Positions 54,901 through 56,569 of a stretch of 64,000 bases of DNA are shown one piece after another. Source of the stretch: Girardinichthys multiradiatus (Eukaryota > Chordata > Actinopteri > Cyprinodontiformes > Goodeidae); assembly GCF_021462225.1 (NCBI RefSeq), contig NC_061795.1, forward strand, positions 8,308,001 to 8,372,000. The letters run 5' to 3'. Positions within the stretch are counted from its first letter, which is position 1. Every line of letters begins with the position of its first letter. A program made the position numbers and the translations under genes. The notes below the pieces were generated by a model. That model was not told the DNA's origin, searched no databases, and saw nothing but the letters and a program-made list of their open reading frames with translations.

Positions 54901-55533
54901 CATGTTATGTGCATGTTATGCTTCCGGGCCAAGGTAAAATTATTCTCTGTGACTTGCCAGCGTGTAGTTGGACAGGTGTCATCTGTCAAAAAATCTCTCT
55001 CTCTCTTTCAGTTTGCTGTCTTAGTTTAAAAATTACAGCTGCCTATACCGTGACCTTTGCATCTGTTCAGGTGGAAGACATTCAGTACCTAACAGAAAAA
55101 GTCTGGGCTTCCTGCTCAGCTCTCAATGGTAGCAGAGACCTCTATAACCTGGCATTTGCTCGCTGGGAACATCAGAAGGACTGGAGTCCCTGGAACTGCA
55201 TACTGTTGTGCAAAGAGGAGACTTACGCTCACACGCAAGTCGAAGATATTCATCAGGTTTGTTCATGTGACTAAGGTATCAATAAAGTGGTAAGATGGAA
55301 GACAAGTTTTGCTAAAGTTGTTTTCTCAGGACTTCAGAAGTTCTCTTTATGGCCATGTCCAGCTGTTCCTCTGAGTCTTTCTACTGTGTTTCCAGGCATA
55401 TGAAACCACATTTATCCAGTGGGTTGAACAGAAACACTTGATGGCACGACAACACTTTGGCAAGAACCCAGTTATGGTAAAGTATCTGGGCTTCTATCAA
55501 GATGCTGCCCTGGGCAACCAGTTTGTCATGTAG
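824..55533 (+). CDS. iqub: iqub, 3' part of the gene (nine coding exons, 5' end outside window)
   Basis: Nine exon-like blocks on one strand, each with an AG before and a GT after, join in a single frame to about 545 residues and end at TAG 55531-55533. From memory the joined product resembles vertebrate IQUB (human protein about 790 residues): a conserved [13 protein letters not shown] block, an IQ-type motif (LQSYVRRW) at the exon 2/3 junction, a charged helical middle, two CxxC pairs (FCHGC and WCRNC), and a C-terminal block with WSPWNCIL. The ubiquitin-like domain is not in the window, so the gene is 5'-incomplete. Known role: IQUB (FAP253 in Chlamydomonas) is an adaptor at the base of radial spoke 1 in motile cilia and sperm flagella; IQ motifs bind calmodulin. 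Splice phases agree at all eight junctions, which argues for a working gene. The first visible intron is about 39 kb. No clear AATAAA follows the stop before a repeat begins at 55737. Confidence 0.93.
1193..1590 (+). repeat. LTR-like fragment
   Basis: Starts with tgtcacgatccac, runs through a T-rich tract like those in the LTR at 11182, and has a TATA-like cagtatataagc near 1530 followed by a pyrimidine-rich stretch. No partner LTR and no coding region are present, so it would be a solo or truncated Ty3/gypsy LTR. Confidence 0.35.
2020..2790 (-). repeat. Gypsy-type LTR fragment
   Basis: Read on the minus strand it begins TGTC at 2790. It contains the block gcacctgccagtcacacc, which recurs near 62515 and 62963 beside gypsy integrase remains and just inside another LTR edge. 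The lower boundary is unclear. Small ORFs here (2338-2586, 2599-2808) show no protein likeness. Confidence 0.4.
2955..4270. repeat. Non-coding repeat with internal direct repeats
   Basis: Three diverged copies of a ggggcctgc...gcatggaggcacc unit lie at about 2972-3190. They are followed by a tandem pair with gcggcccgaac and acaatatatatatcaaaacg. A diverged copy of the latter lies at 4031-4180. A ttgaccagtaatccatgagt block at about 3911 also recurs at 4207. The 185-residue ORF at 2972-3529 is translated repeat. Probably a non-autonomous DNA element; class not determined. Confidence 0.55.
3181..3357 (+). repeat. 89-bp tandem duplication
   Basis: attcacctggtcaaaaccta starts at 3181 and again at 3270. 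The two units differ at only a few bases. Confidence 0.8.
4570..5860. other. iqub intron, no gene seen
   Basis: AT-rich intronic sequence. The minus-strand ORF 4991-5413 (140 residues) has no likeness I recognise, no splice context and no paralogue here, so I do not call it. Confidence 0.5.
5865..5995 (+). repeat. LINE 3' tail fragment
   Basis: Contains gatggactggcaacctgtcc and gaagcggtatagaagatgac, the usual 3' end of a common fish LINE family, closed by a short gact repeat. The rest of the element is absent (5'-truncated insertion). Confidence 0.6.
6009..6745 (-). repeat. Probable solo LTR
   Basis: About 737 bases bounded by TGTTGAAG and GGTTGCTACA (TG...CA ends). Read on the minus strand it contains a caataaaa polyadenylation-like signal near 6190. 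No gag or pol flanks it. A perfect target duplication is not visible. Confidence 0.45.
6760..7440. other. iqub intron, no gene seen
   Basis: AT-rich. Overlapping short ORFs on both strands at 6826-7099 are compositional. Nothing recognised. Confidence 0.5.
7451..7502. repeat. Near-perfect short inverted repeat (hairpin)
   Basis: The left arm agggttgttttgtatt plus nine bases pairs with the right arm ending aatacaaaacaaccct. The 25-base arms have one mismatch and a 2-base centre. Confidence 0.85.
7607..10180 (-). mobile_element. L2-type LINE, internally deleted
   Basis: Minus-strand LINE. Its 3' end near 7610-7680 has the tttatttatatagcgct motif typical of fish L2 tails. Reverse-complement 9060-8500 reads as the C-terminal part of an L2 ORF2 ([35 protein letters not shown]). 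Upstream, 9995-9082 is the ORF1 with an SGNH domain. The endonuclease and most of the reverse transcriptase are missing: ORF1 runs straight into the ORF2 C-terminus. The 5' end near 10180 abuts gypsy pol sequence. Confidence 0.75.
9082..9995 (-). pseudogene. L2 LINE ORF1 (coiled coil + SGNH esterase-like), frameshifted and fused to an ORF2 tail
   Basis: From ATG at 9995 the frame gives a Ser-rich start, a short heptad-like segment ([18 protein letters not shown]) and a Pro/Ser-rich linker, then stops at about 9597. A different frame (9573-9082) carries the SGNH block: HAGGNDTW (GxND block) and [15 protein letters not shown] (DxxH block). The expected GDSI nucleophile block appears as GSSI near the frame break, so it is probably inactive. 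After QSLN the frame continues as [13 protein letters not shown], which belongs to the ORF2 C-terminal region. ORF1 proteins of CR1/L2 LINEs often carry such esterase domains. Confidence 0.7.
10185..11181 (-). pseudogene. Ty3/gypsy pol: integrase and pol C-terminus (element 1, segment a)
   Basis: Minus strand 10873-10331 is an integrase: HEGHQG with a CQAC pair (HHCC finger), the first acidic site in [13 protein letters not shown] and the second in [10 protein letters not shown]. The third (Glu) region, after SPKYPQGN, is altered. A frame break follows and the pol C-terminal tail reads on to about 10185. Reverse complement 11181-10880 is the linker between RNase H and integrase, with several stops. 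Catalytically dead. The 3' LTR is not seen; an L2 LINE abuts at about 10180. Confidence 0.75.
11182..11730 (+). repeat. 5' LTR of non-autonomous LTR element
   Basis: 549 bases, TG...CA ends, T-rich with little obvious coding. It differs from the 3' copy by scattered substitutions and small indels. Confidence 0.9.
11542..11551 (+). promoter_or_regulatory. Putative self-primer segment in LTR
   Basis: gcggaaacat here is the exact reverse complement of atgtttccgc at 11733-11742, two bases downstream of the 5' LTR. In Tf1/sushi-type elements the transcript's 5' end folds back to prime at this place. The transcript start is inferred. Confidence 0.5.
11731..11743 (+). promoter_or_regulatory. Putative self-priming primer-binding site
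   Basis: Sequence directly after the 5' LTR does not start with TGG and matches no tRNA 3' end I know. It pairs with 10 bases inside the LTR. It overlaps the ATG at 11733-11735... of the internal frame. Confidence 0.5.
11733..12185 (+). CDS. N-terminal segment of the internal ORF (unrecognised, gag-like position)
   Basis: An ATG just after the LTR opens about 150 residues: [20 protein letters not shown], then a helical [14 protein letters not shown] and an Ala/Ser/Pro-rich linker, ending DELEQRLRF and TAA. The same frame past the stop continues as [12 protein letters not shown] and [18 protein letters not shown] to about 12299, so the TAA looks like a nonsense change in a longer protein. Its place right after the LTR is where gag sits, but I see no zinc knuckle or known capsid motif. 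Similar predicted proteins are, to my memory, widespread and uncharacterised in fish genomes. Function unknown. Confidence 0.5.
   Translation: MFPPTTDPADTLKAEALDLWVERQKEEAMRNLPTNLEVVPSPLLLEQMEREAVQRRSPHAPLAAHSGLAVKPSPSSRRKKCWHGALSCGSAGEDVVSLPADVRAATSKPASSSATALSPRLAAAPPMPSSLAPAPCSEVTPDELEQRLRF
12360..12480 (+). repeat. CAGCCTGACACACCA short tandem repeats
   Basis: Repeated cctgacacaccacagccaca units of about 12-18 bases. In one frame they give [12 protein letters not shown]. Confidence 0.85.
12490..12640. repeat. Left arm of internal inverted repeat
   Basis: Contains ccagcaggcacagagttccg twice and ggcgaaccctcagaggctga twice. This is the reverse complement of the array at about 13600-13850. 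Confidence 0.85.
12785..13345 (+). repeat. About 39-bp tandem repeat array coding for a mucin-like frame
   Basis: Roughly 13-14 units of gcctcagctcctgctcaagt-type sequence. The frame giving (P)[12 protein letters not shown] units has the composition of mucin-like spacers. A Leu/Pro-rich frame also stays open because the unit is a multiple of three. The array leads into [20 protein letters not shown] repeats. Confidence 0.85.
13595..13855 (+). repeat. 30-bp and 42-bp tandem repeats; right arm of inverted repeat
   Basis: Units of tctgagggttcgccaggctc (30 bp) followed by five units of ggtcgcccgccggaactctg (42 bp). One frame reads [10 protein letters not shown], then [14 protein letters not shown] repeats. 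The unit lengths keep frame. Confidence 0.88.
13995..14012 (+). promoter_or_regulatory. Polypurine tract before 3' LTR
   Basis: taagggggggggg followed by ttc directly precedes the 3' LTR. This is the usual plus-strand primer position. Confidence 0.6.
14013..14567 (+). repeat. 3' LTR of non-autonomous LTR element
   Basis: 555 bases, similar along its length to 11182-11730, followed by the second CCTGT. The self-primer segment is retained as cggaaacat (one base shorter). Confidence 0.9.
14573..14640 (-). pseudogene. Ty3/gypsy pol remnant between two insertions (element 1, segment a')
   Basis: Reverse complement reads [17 protein letters not shown], the RNase H to integrase tether of gypsy pol. 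It is contiguous with 11181 once the LTR element and one CCTGT are removed. A T-run at 14641-14660 marks the border with the LINE. Confidence 0.6.
14640..17753 (+). mobile_element. Rex1/Babar-like LINE, near full length but broken
   Basis: A single long endonuclease-reverse transcriptase frame is split by two frameshifts: 14740-15913 (endonuclease), 15888-16799 and 16784-17683 (reverse transcriptase). Its 3' end has gattaataaagtatgtttga followed by a (ttgaa)n tail at about 17735-17753. It lies inside gypsy element 1, which resumes at 17754 with part of its RNase H region lost. Confidence 0.82.
14740..17683 (+). pseudogene. Rex1-like LINE ORF2: APE endonuclease + reverse transcriptase, frameshifted
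   Basis: Endonuclease motifs in order: [44 protein letters not shown]. Reverse transcriptase motifs: [76 protein letters not shown] and KYSDDSS. The motif A aspartate (normally DFSSAF) is His, so with the two frameshifts the enzyme is dead. The C-terminal domain reads KYLGVHLDN, then [20 protein letters not shown]. Confidence 0.85.
17754..18537 (-). pseudogene. Ty3/gypsy pol: reverse transcriptase and RNase H (element 1, segment b)
   Basis: Minus strand 18491-18258 carries the reverse transcriptase core with [12 protein letters not shown] (YVDD-type motif as HIDD). 18088-17858 starts RNase H ([20 protein letters not shown]), and 17967-17754 continues with [20 protein letters not shown] and [10 protein letters not shown]. 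Several stops and shifts break it. Upstream pol is found at 26052-26605, beyond the retrovirus. Confidence 0.8.
18533..18537 (+). repeat. Target-site duplication, left copy (AGGGG)
   Basis: agggg abuts the retroviral LTR at 18538; agagg abuts the other LTR at 26052. Five bases with one mismatch, and the gypsy frame resumes across the insertion. Confidence 0.6.
18538..19053 (-). repeat. Retroviral LTR (3' LTR in element orientation)
   Basis: 516 bases from tgtcaggtttaacc to attattccaaca. It matches 25535-26051 almost base for base (about four substitutions plus two small indels by eye). Confidence 0.92.
19176..20890 (-). pseudogene. Retroviral env remnant
   Basis: The best part is 19535-19176, a transmembrane subunit C-terminus: a hydrophobic span (about [17 protein letters not shown]) followed by Cys-rich residues and an acidic tail. 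Just upstream (about 19575-19615) a CX6CC-like site is visible with its first Cys replaced by Ser. Other env pieces at 19940-19662 and 20450-20247 are in different frames with stops between. No signal peptide or intact surface subunit can be read. Non-functional. Confidence 0.65.
21044..21670 (-). pseudogene. Retroviral integrase remnant with core deletion
   Basis: Reverse complement about 21665-21470 shows the zinc-finger Cys pair and the first catalytic Asp region. After that the frame jumps to a downstream region without the second Asp and Glu, so the catalytic core is deleted near 21470. 21271-21044 encodes the C-terminal DNA-binding part, with GDWVLIRS and WEGPYQVLL. Confidence 0.7.
22167..23615 (-). 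pseudogene. Retroviral protease-end/reverse transcriptase/RNase H-start remnant
   Basis: 23615-23193 is the region ahead of reverse transcriptase. 23037-22789 is the N-terminal part of the enzyme ([20 protein letters not shown]). A YVDD active-site box is still readable near 22718-22732. 22619-22167 covers the thumb and connection to RNase H ([22 protein letters not shown]). Frames change several times; a T-run at 22911-22926 coincides with one break. Confidence 0.75.
23700..25000 (-). pseudogene. Retroviral gag-like region, badly decayed
   Basis: Lies between the primer site and pol on the minus strand. Only a 60-residue ORF (24971-24789) is open and I cannot identify gag domains with confidence. 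The call rests on position. Confidence 0.35.
25511..25531 (-). promoter_or_regulatory. Retroviral primer-binding site, tRNA-Tyr-like
   Basis: On the minus strand TGGTCCTTTCGAGCCGGA lies six bases after the 5' LTR end. It matches the complement of the vertebrate tRNA-Tyr 3' end (TCCGGCTCGAAGGACCA) apart from one extra T. Confidence 0.55.
25535..26051 (-). repeat. Retroviral LTR (5' LTR in element orientation)
   Basis: 517 bases, TG...CA ends, near-identical to 18538-19053. Confidence 0.92.
26052..26605 (-). pseudogene. Ty3/gypsy pol: protease and reverse transcriptase N-terminus (element 1, segment c)
   Basis: Minus strand 26575-26561 encodes DTGAD, the aspartic protease active site, in the context [17 protein letters not shown]. 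26382-26173 encodes the start of reverse transcriptase ([20 protein letters not shown]), and the frame continues through [15 protein letters not shown] up to the retroviral insertion at 26051. Stops and shifts are present. Confidence 0.8.
26611..27252 (+). pseudogene. L2 LINE ORF1, C-terminal part
   Basis: About 213 residues. The start resembles the end of an SGNH domain ([34 protein letters not shown]; the His of the DxxH block is altered). A Pro/Thr/Gln-rich tail follows ([20 protein letters not shown]). The 5' part is missing. Confidence 0.65.
27450..30164 (+). pseudogene. L2 LINE ORF2: endonuclease + reverse transcriptase, broken
   Basis: Endonuclease: [16 protein letters not shown] followed by a stop where Trp is expected, [31 protein letters not shown]. 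Reverse transcriptase: [68 protein letters not shown] and [10 protein letters not shown]-terminal: [50 protein letters not shown]. Stops and at least three frameshifts make it inactive. Confidence 0.85.
30430..30925 (+). repeat. LTR-like sequence
   Basis: Begins tgtttagtatcac after the L2 tail. It has a TATA-like gctataaagg (about 30770) and an attaaa signal near 30874 followed by a GT-rich stretch, the order of U3-R-U5. The 3' limit and target duplication are not clear; perhaps a solo retroviral LTR. Confidence 0.35.
30975..31456 (-). pseudogene. Ty3/gypsy gag C-terminus with degenerate zinc knuckles (probably element 1)
   Basis: Minus strand 31456-31225 reads [16 protein letters not shown] and [16 protein letters not shown], typical of gypsy gag. 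Reverse complement of 31160-31050 carries two knuckle-like Cys/His groups, the second with one Cys changed to Ser, and a frame ends near 30975. It lies upstream of the protease segment in element order, separated by the L2 LINE. Confidence 0.6.
31225..31971 (-). pseudogene. Chimeric open frame: sushi-like integrase fused to another element's gag
   Basis: 248 residues without a stop. Residues 1 to about 170 are integrase ([41 protein letters not shown]). From about 172 the frame continues as gypsy gag ([12 protein letters not shown]). The joint at about 31457 is the border of two separate elements and lies in frame by chance. I see no start context or promoter specific to it. Confidence 0.7.
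31457..33650 (-). pseudogene. Sushi-like pol: reverse transcriptase, RNase H, integrase; broken
   Basis: Reverse complement 33480-33130 reads [40 protein letters not shown] and VYLDDI (active site kept). 33044-32817 gives [18 protein letters not shown]. RNase H starts [15 protein letters not shown] and includes [20 protein letters not shown]. Integrase: [14 protein letters not shown], then CTIWARNK (finger Cys changed in part), ALDLINGLP and SDRGPQF. Stops and shifts interrupt it in several places. Confidence 0.8.
31457..33733 (-). mobile_element. Ty3/gypsy element 2 (sushi-like chromovirus type), truncated
   Basis: Minus-strand pol only, in order: reverse transcriptase (about 33650-33000), RNase H (32990-32499) and integrase (32318-31457). 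No gag, protease or LTR of its own is visible. Borders: an L2 fragment at 33734 and gypsy gag at 31456. Confidence 0.75.
33734..34640 (-). pseudogene. L2-type LINE reverse transcriptase fragment
   Basis: Reverse complement shows [40 protein letters not shown], a motif A region with [13 protein letters not shown] and a C-terminal [17 protein letters not shown] stretch. It is cut off at 33734 where gypsy element 2 begins. Many stops. Confidence 0.75.
34640..35800. other. iqub intron, no gene seen
   Basis: AT-rich sequence without a recognised repeat or reading frame. Confidence 0.5.
35812..36115 (+). pseudogene. Tc1-like transposase remnant
   Basis: Fragments such as catccctgccatgaaaagtg, gtggtggcagaca and gaacaatgaccctaaaaata match the widespread fish Tc1 transposase sequence. 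No open frame remains. Confidence 0.5.
36540..37340. repeat. Rearranged APE-type LINE fragments
   Basis: 36590-36715 on + reads [20 protein letters not shown] and [13 protein letters not shown] (reverse transcriptase). 36715-36800 on the minus strand reads [12 protein letters not shown], an earlier part of the same enzyme. The two pieces face opposite ways. The rest to 37340 is uncertain. Confidence 0.45.
37679..38534 (+). pseudogene. LINE reverse transcriptase, C-terminal part (open frame)
   Basis: About 284 residues without a stop: [34 protein letters not shown] (FGDD in place of the usual FADD/YADD), [32 protein letters not shown] and the Arg-rich [15 protein letters not shown] near the end. 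The open frame and clean target duplication suggest a fairly young insertion. It lacks the endonuclease and the N-terminal reverse transcriptase. Confidence 0.85.
37679..38556 (+). mobile_element. 5'-truncated APE-type LINE with 14-bp target duplication
   Basis: Flanked by atgatacaaaaaag at 37665-37678 and 38557-38570. The single frame stays open from the 5' truncation point to the stop at 38534 and the 3' tail is gcggaagatgacgagtacga. Clade (I/Nimb- or RTE-like) not settled. Confidence 0.85.
38930..39660. other. iqub intron, no gene seen
   Basis: AT-rich. A short cagggtacaccctggaaagg piece near 39407 looks like a LINE tail fragment in reverse. Otherwise nothing recognised. Confidence 0.45.
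39670..39896. repeat. Hairpin MITE close to iqub exon
   Basis: Arms of about 90 bases: taaaccagaggaggcccaag...ctgctccaacactcctgaat on the left pairs with the right end, read in reverse as taaaccagcaggtgccaact...ctgctccaacacaccaaaat. It ends about 55 bases before the exon at 39951. Common fish non-autonomous DNA transposon; superfamily not determined. Confidence 0.75.
39951..40106 (+). CDS. iqub: iqub exon 2 of those visible
   Basis: Acceptor tctcaaacag ends at 39950. The 156-base exon (52 codons, phase 0 at both ends) reads from [10 protein letters not shown] through [16 protein letters not shown]. Two GT donors lie close together: GTTAGT at 40107 and GTAAAA at 40111. Only the 40107 donor keeps frame with the next exon, giving the natural [12 protein letters not shown] junction, so I chose it although GTTAGT is a weak donor. 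Confidence 0.9.
40270..40860 (+). pseudogene. Two Tc1-like transposase 3' remnants
   Basis: 40320-40560 (gaatggcccagccaaagtcc, tccaactgagaatctgtg, ctgcagcaaaagttgg) and 40618-40830 (cagagccctgacctcaacct, actgggagccaggccttcc) are the C-terminal ends of two different Tc1 transposases. No open frame remains. Confidence 0.6.
41001..41780 (-). repeat. LTR-like insertion inside the Tc1
   Basis: Starts tgttgaggtttttg immediately after the Tc1 end sequence. On the minus strand an aaataaatcat polyadenylation-like signal lies near 41075. The interior is A-rich on the + strand with many aaacta and aacaa words. The far edge and target duplication are not resolved. Confidence 0.5.
41781..43615. repeat. 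Non-coding fish repeat with imperfect terminal inverted repeat
   Basis: Left end ttaaagctgcaagcagcctt and right end aggcccttgcaggcttcctg form an imperfect inverted repeat. The interior repeats ggccacgcccac and phrases such as ctagggggcgctgt at intervals. No coding potential. Non-autonomous DNA element; family not determined. Confidence 0.6.
43625..44100 (-). pseudogene. Tc1 transposase with catalytic domain deleted
   Basis: From about 44100 on the minus strand: [20 protein letters not shown], the start of the helix-turn-helix DNA-binding domain, with a stop and frame breaks after it. Near 43772 the sequence jumps straight to the C-terminal end, so the region with the D,D(34)E catalytic residues is gone. 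It could still act as a substrate for transposase. Confidence 0.7.
44540..44750 (+). CDS. iqub: iqub exon 3 of those visible (IQ motif)
   Basis: Acceptor tttactcag ends at 44539 and donor gtaggc starts at 44751. The exon is 211 bases, entering in phase 0 and leaving in phase 1. It opens with [14 protein letters not shown], an IQ-type calmodulin-binding motif in which the last basic position is Gln, so the motif is incomplete. A Lys/Arg/Glu-rich helix follows (residues with [20 protein letters not shown]) and [13 protein letters not shown] closes the exon. Confidence 0.92.
44840..45015 (+). CDS. iqub: iqub exon 4 of those visible
   Basis: Acceptor cttcttag ends at 44839 and donor gtcagg starts at 45016. 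The intron before it is only 89 bases. The exon completes a Lys codon from the previous exon and reads [10 protein letters not shown], then [15 protein letters not shown], a well conserved IQUB stretch, and ends with DFLNK in phase 0. Confidence 0.92.
45364..46963 (-). mobile_element. Tc1-like transposon, 1.6 kb, 200-bp terminal inverted repeats
   Basis: Ends caggtccttctcaaaatatt / aatattttgagaaggacctg, TA at 45362-45363 and 46964-46965. Left repeat 45364-45563, right repeat 46764-46963, with few differences. The transposase is minus strand. It lies in the iqub intron 45016-47690. Confidence 0.93.
45641..46635 (-). pseudogene. Tc1 transposase, one frameshift from intact
   Basis: About 330 residues in total. 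ATG at 46635. N-terminal paired-like helix-turn-helix ([34 protein letters not shown]) and GRKR-type basic region. Catalytic motifs: FSDESKF (first Asp) and [15 protein letters not shown] in the first frame; the second Asp (HDLAPAHS) and Glu in SPIENLWD lie in the other frame. The break is near 45955, after LPSAEKLYF, apparently a short deletion. Otherwise the frame reads cleanly to the stop at 45641. Confidence 0.9.
46966..47690. other. iqub intron
   Basis: AT-rich. 47100-47320 may hold a faint Tc1-type remnant (ccccacaccatcgtaccac), not firm. Ends in the acceptor at 47690. Confidence 0.4.
47691..47861 (+). CDS. iqub: iqub exon 5 of those visible
   Basis: Acceptor ggtccag ends at 47690 and donor gtaata starts at 47862; 57 codons, phase 0 at both ends. 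It contains SAAPHQW, then [18 protein letters not shown] and a helical KKLKNNVK end. The ATG at 47673 is within intron and is not a start. Confidence 0.9.
47963..48139 (+). CDS. iqub: iqub exon 6 of those visible
   Basis: Acceptor ggacag ends at 47962 and donor gtaaac starts at 48140; 59 codons, phase 0. It contains [20 protein letters not shown] and [20 protein letters not shown], the strongest IQUB signature in the window. The preceding intron is 101 bases. Confidence 0.94.
48140..48737. other. iqub intron, no repeat recognised
   Basis: Includes a short (TA)n run at about 48545-48580. Confidence 0.6.
48738..48986 (+). CDS. iqub: iqub exon 7 of those visible (CxxC pairs)
   Basis: Acceptor gttgcag ends at 48737 and the consensus donor gtaagc starts at 48987; 83 codons, phase 0. 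It encodes [11 protein letters not shown] and, about 24 residues later, HWCRNC: two CxxC pairs that look like a small zinc-binding fold. Zinc binding is inference from the spacing only. The exon ends with ATIPFLLQ. Confidence 0.94.
49240..51290 (-). mobile_element. APE-type LINE with about 0.75-kb internal deletion
   Basis: Minus strand: endonuclease 51105 to about 50480, reverse transcriptase about 50440-49400, then a jump at about 49375 from SQGPEG to the 3' terminal region ([16 protein letters not shown]). 3' tail near 49240 with tcgtcttccgctttatccgg. Same family as 37679-38556 and 53167-54704. Confidence 0.85.
49400..51105 (-). pseudogene. LINE ORF: endonuclease + N-terminal reverse transcriptase, frameshifted
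   Basis: Endonuclease: [48 protein letters not shown] and ILLGDFNAC. Reverse transcriptase: [27 protein letters not shown] motif read as [59 protein letters not shown] (motif A Asp kept) and [20 protein letters not shown]. Several frame changes; the YADD-type region is deleted. Confidence 0.85.
51300..52265. other. iqub intron, no gene seen
   Basis: AT-rich, with a local gctaatgct-type simple repeat at about 51630-51660. Nothing else recognised. Confidence 0.5.
52270..53166 (+). mobile_element. Tc1-like transposon, 3' half lost
   Basis: Left end cactgctgaaaaaaataaag after TA at 52268-52269. The transposase starts at 52563. At 53166 the element stops abruptly and a minus-strand LINE begins, so the right terminal repeat is absent. 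Confidence 0.8.
52563..53160 (+). pseudogene. Tc1 transposase, truncated and frameshifted
   Basis: [20 protein letters not shown], then [20 protein letters not shown] (helix-turn-helix) and GGGRRRATT. The frame shifts near 52780 and again near 52860. The second part reads [20 protein letters not shown] and LFTDESRF (first catalytic Asp). The rest of the catalytic domain is missing. Confidence 0.8.
53167..54704 (-). mobile_element. APE-type LINE copy, internally deleted
   Basis: Minus strand from a 5' end at about 54704 (cgccaccttaacgtggtgga in reverse) through leader sequence (54600-54330). It then jumps to the region after the endonuclease and continues as reverse transcriptase (54190-53230). 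It ends at 53167 against the broken Tc1. A local duplication of about 47 bases lies at about 53947-54006. Confidence 0.8.
53209..54188 (-). pseudogene. LINE reverse transcriptase fragment
   Basis: [59 protein letters not shown] and [20 protein letters not shown]. Stops and shifts between; no endonuclease. Confidence 0.8.
54705..55070. other. iqub intron, 3' end
   Basis: No recognised repeat. Contains a ctctctctctttcag pyrimidine run near 55000 and ends in the acceptor at 55070. Confidence 0.55.
55071..55256 (+). CDS. iqub: iqub exon 8 of those visible
   Basis: Acceptor tctgttcag ends at 55070 and donor gtttgt starts at 55257; 62 codons, phase 0. It reads [20 protein letters not shown] and later [15 protein letters not shown]. 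The preceding intron (48987-55070) is about 6.1 kb and holds two LINE copies and a Tc1. Confidence 0.93.
55396..55533 (+). CDS. iqub: iqub terminal coding exon with stop
   Basis: Acceptor gtttccag ends at 55395. The exon reads [20 protein letters not shown], continues to GNQFVM and stops at TAG 55531-55533; 45 codons plus stop. The intron before it is 139 bases. Confidence 0.9.
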   Translation, partial: AYETTFIQWVEQKHLMARQHFGKNPVMVKYLGFYQDAALGNQFVM

Positions 55534-55736
55534 CCTGTTAACATTGTCACTAATAAGAAGACTGACTACACAGCAACCTCAGAACATTAACAAACTGTGT
55601 GCTTTTATTATACTATTGTTACTGTTTCTTTTGGTGATCTTGTACACTGTGAGTGAAATACACAAAACAGTTCATGAGTTTTATTATGTCTCTTGACTCA
55701 AATTTATTGCTTACAGTAGTGTGAAAGTTTAGGCAC
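55534..55736 (+). other. iqub 3' UTR or flank
   Basis: Follows the stop directly. No canonical AATAAA seen, so the transcript end cannot be placed. Confidence 0.4.
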
Positions 55737-56010
55737 TGTTGAGGTAAAATAATTCCACCAGATATCATAATACAGCCTCAACACCCCAGTCCAGATGTCG
55801 TGAGAAAGAGCAGATGAAGAGCAGGAAATTAAGATTAACACAAGTTTAATTTGGTAAATGATAAGTCCAATGATTTCCAATGCAAAAATTTAATACAAGA
55901 AGAATAATACAAAGAGAGAAAGATTTACCAAAGGCCTTTGGGAGAGACTCAGATCAGCAAAGCGAGGCCGTATCACGAGTGACGGCTTGAACCTGACTCA
56001 CGCCCAAGTG
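55737..56010. repeat. LTR-like repeat, second copy
   Basis: tgttgaggtaaaataattcc onward matches 37501-37670 closely, and caaaggcctttgggagagac matches about 38582. It lacks the LINE found in the other copy. The two diverge after about 56010. Confidence 0.55.
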
Positions 56011-56569
56011 AGCAGTGCACATTTTTGTTCATCTACATTTATTGTAATAATATTCTGGAAAGTAGTCTGCCAAGACTGTGAGCTGATCAGCTAATTCTGA
56101 GCTGGGTGGCAGTTCTCTGTACTGCAACCCAGAACTGTGACCTACTTCAGTAAGTTGTGCTCTTATGTCTTGATTTTTAAAACAAGGGGTTTTAAAACAA
56201 TATAATATAAAATCATGAATGTTTATATCTTTGCAGTGAAAGTGCAAATAAAATAAATAAAATATTTATTCATGTGATTATATTCAGGTGAGTTGGTCAG
56301 GTTTGGGTCTGGCTTTTATTGCCGCTGGCCCGCGTATGGTCGGGCTAGATTTTATCAGCTCGATCTATTTTTATCAGCTCGATCTATACTCAACCCCCAG
56401 CTACAATAATACCAATCCACAAATGCAACATTTTTTCTCATGCATAAAATGATAAAATCGGGGACATTTCCAGAGACAGCTTAACCCAAGGACAGCTAGT
56501 CTAAAACAGGGACTGAAATCGGACATGAGGAACGTTCATTCACCATAGTTCAAACAGACCAGTAATATT

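Noticed and set aside
55260..55290. aataaag as the iqub polyadenylation signal
   Set aside because: It lies in the last intron, before the terminal exon.
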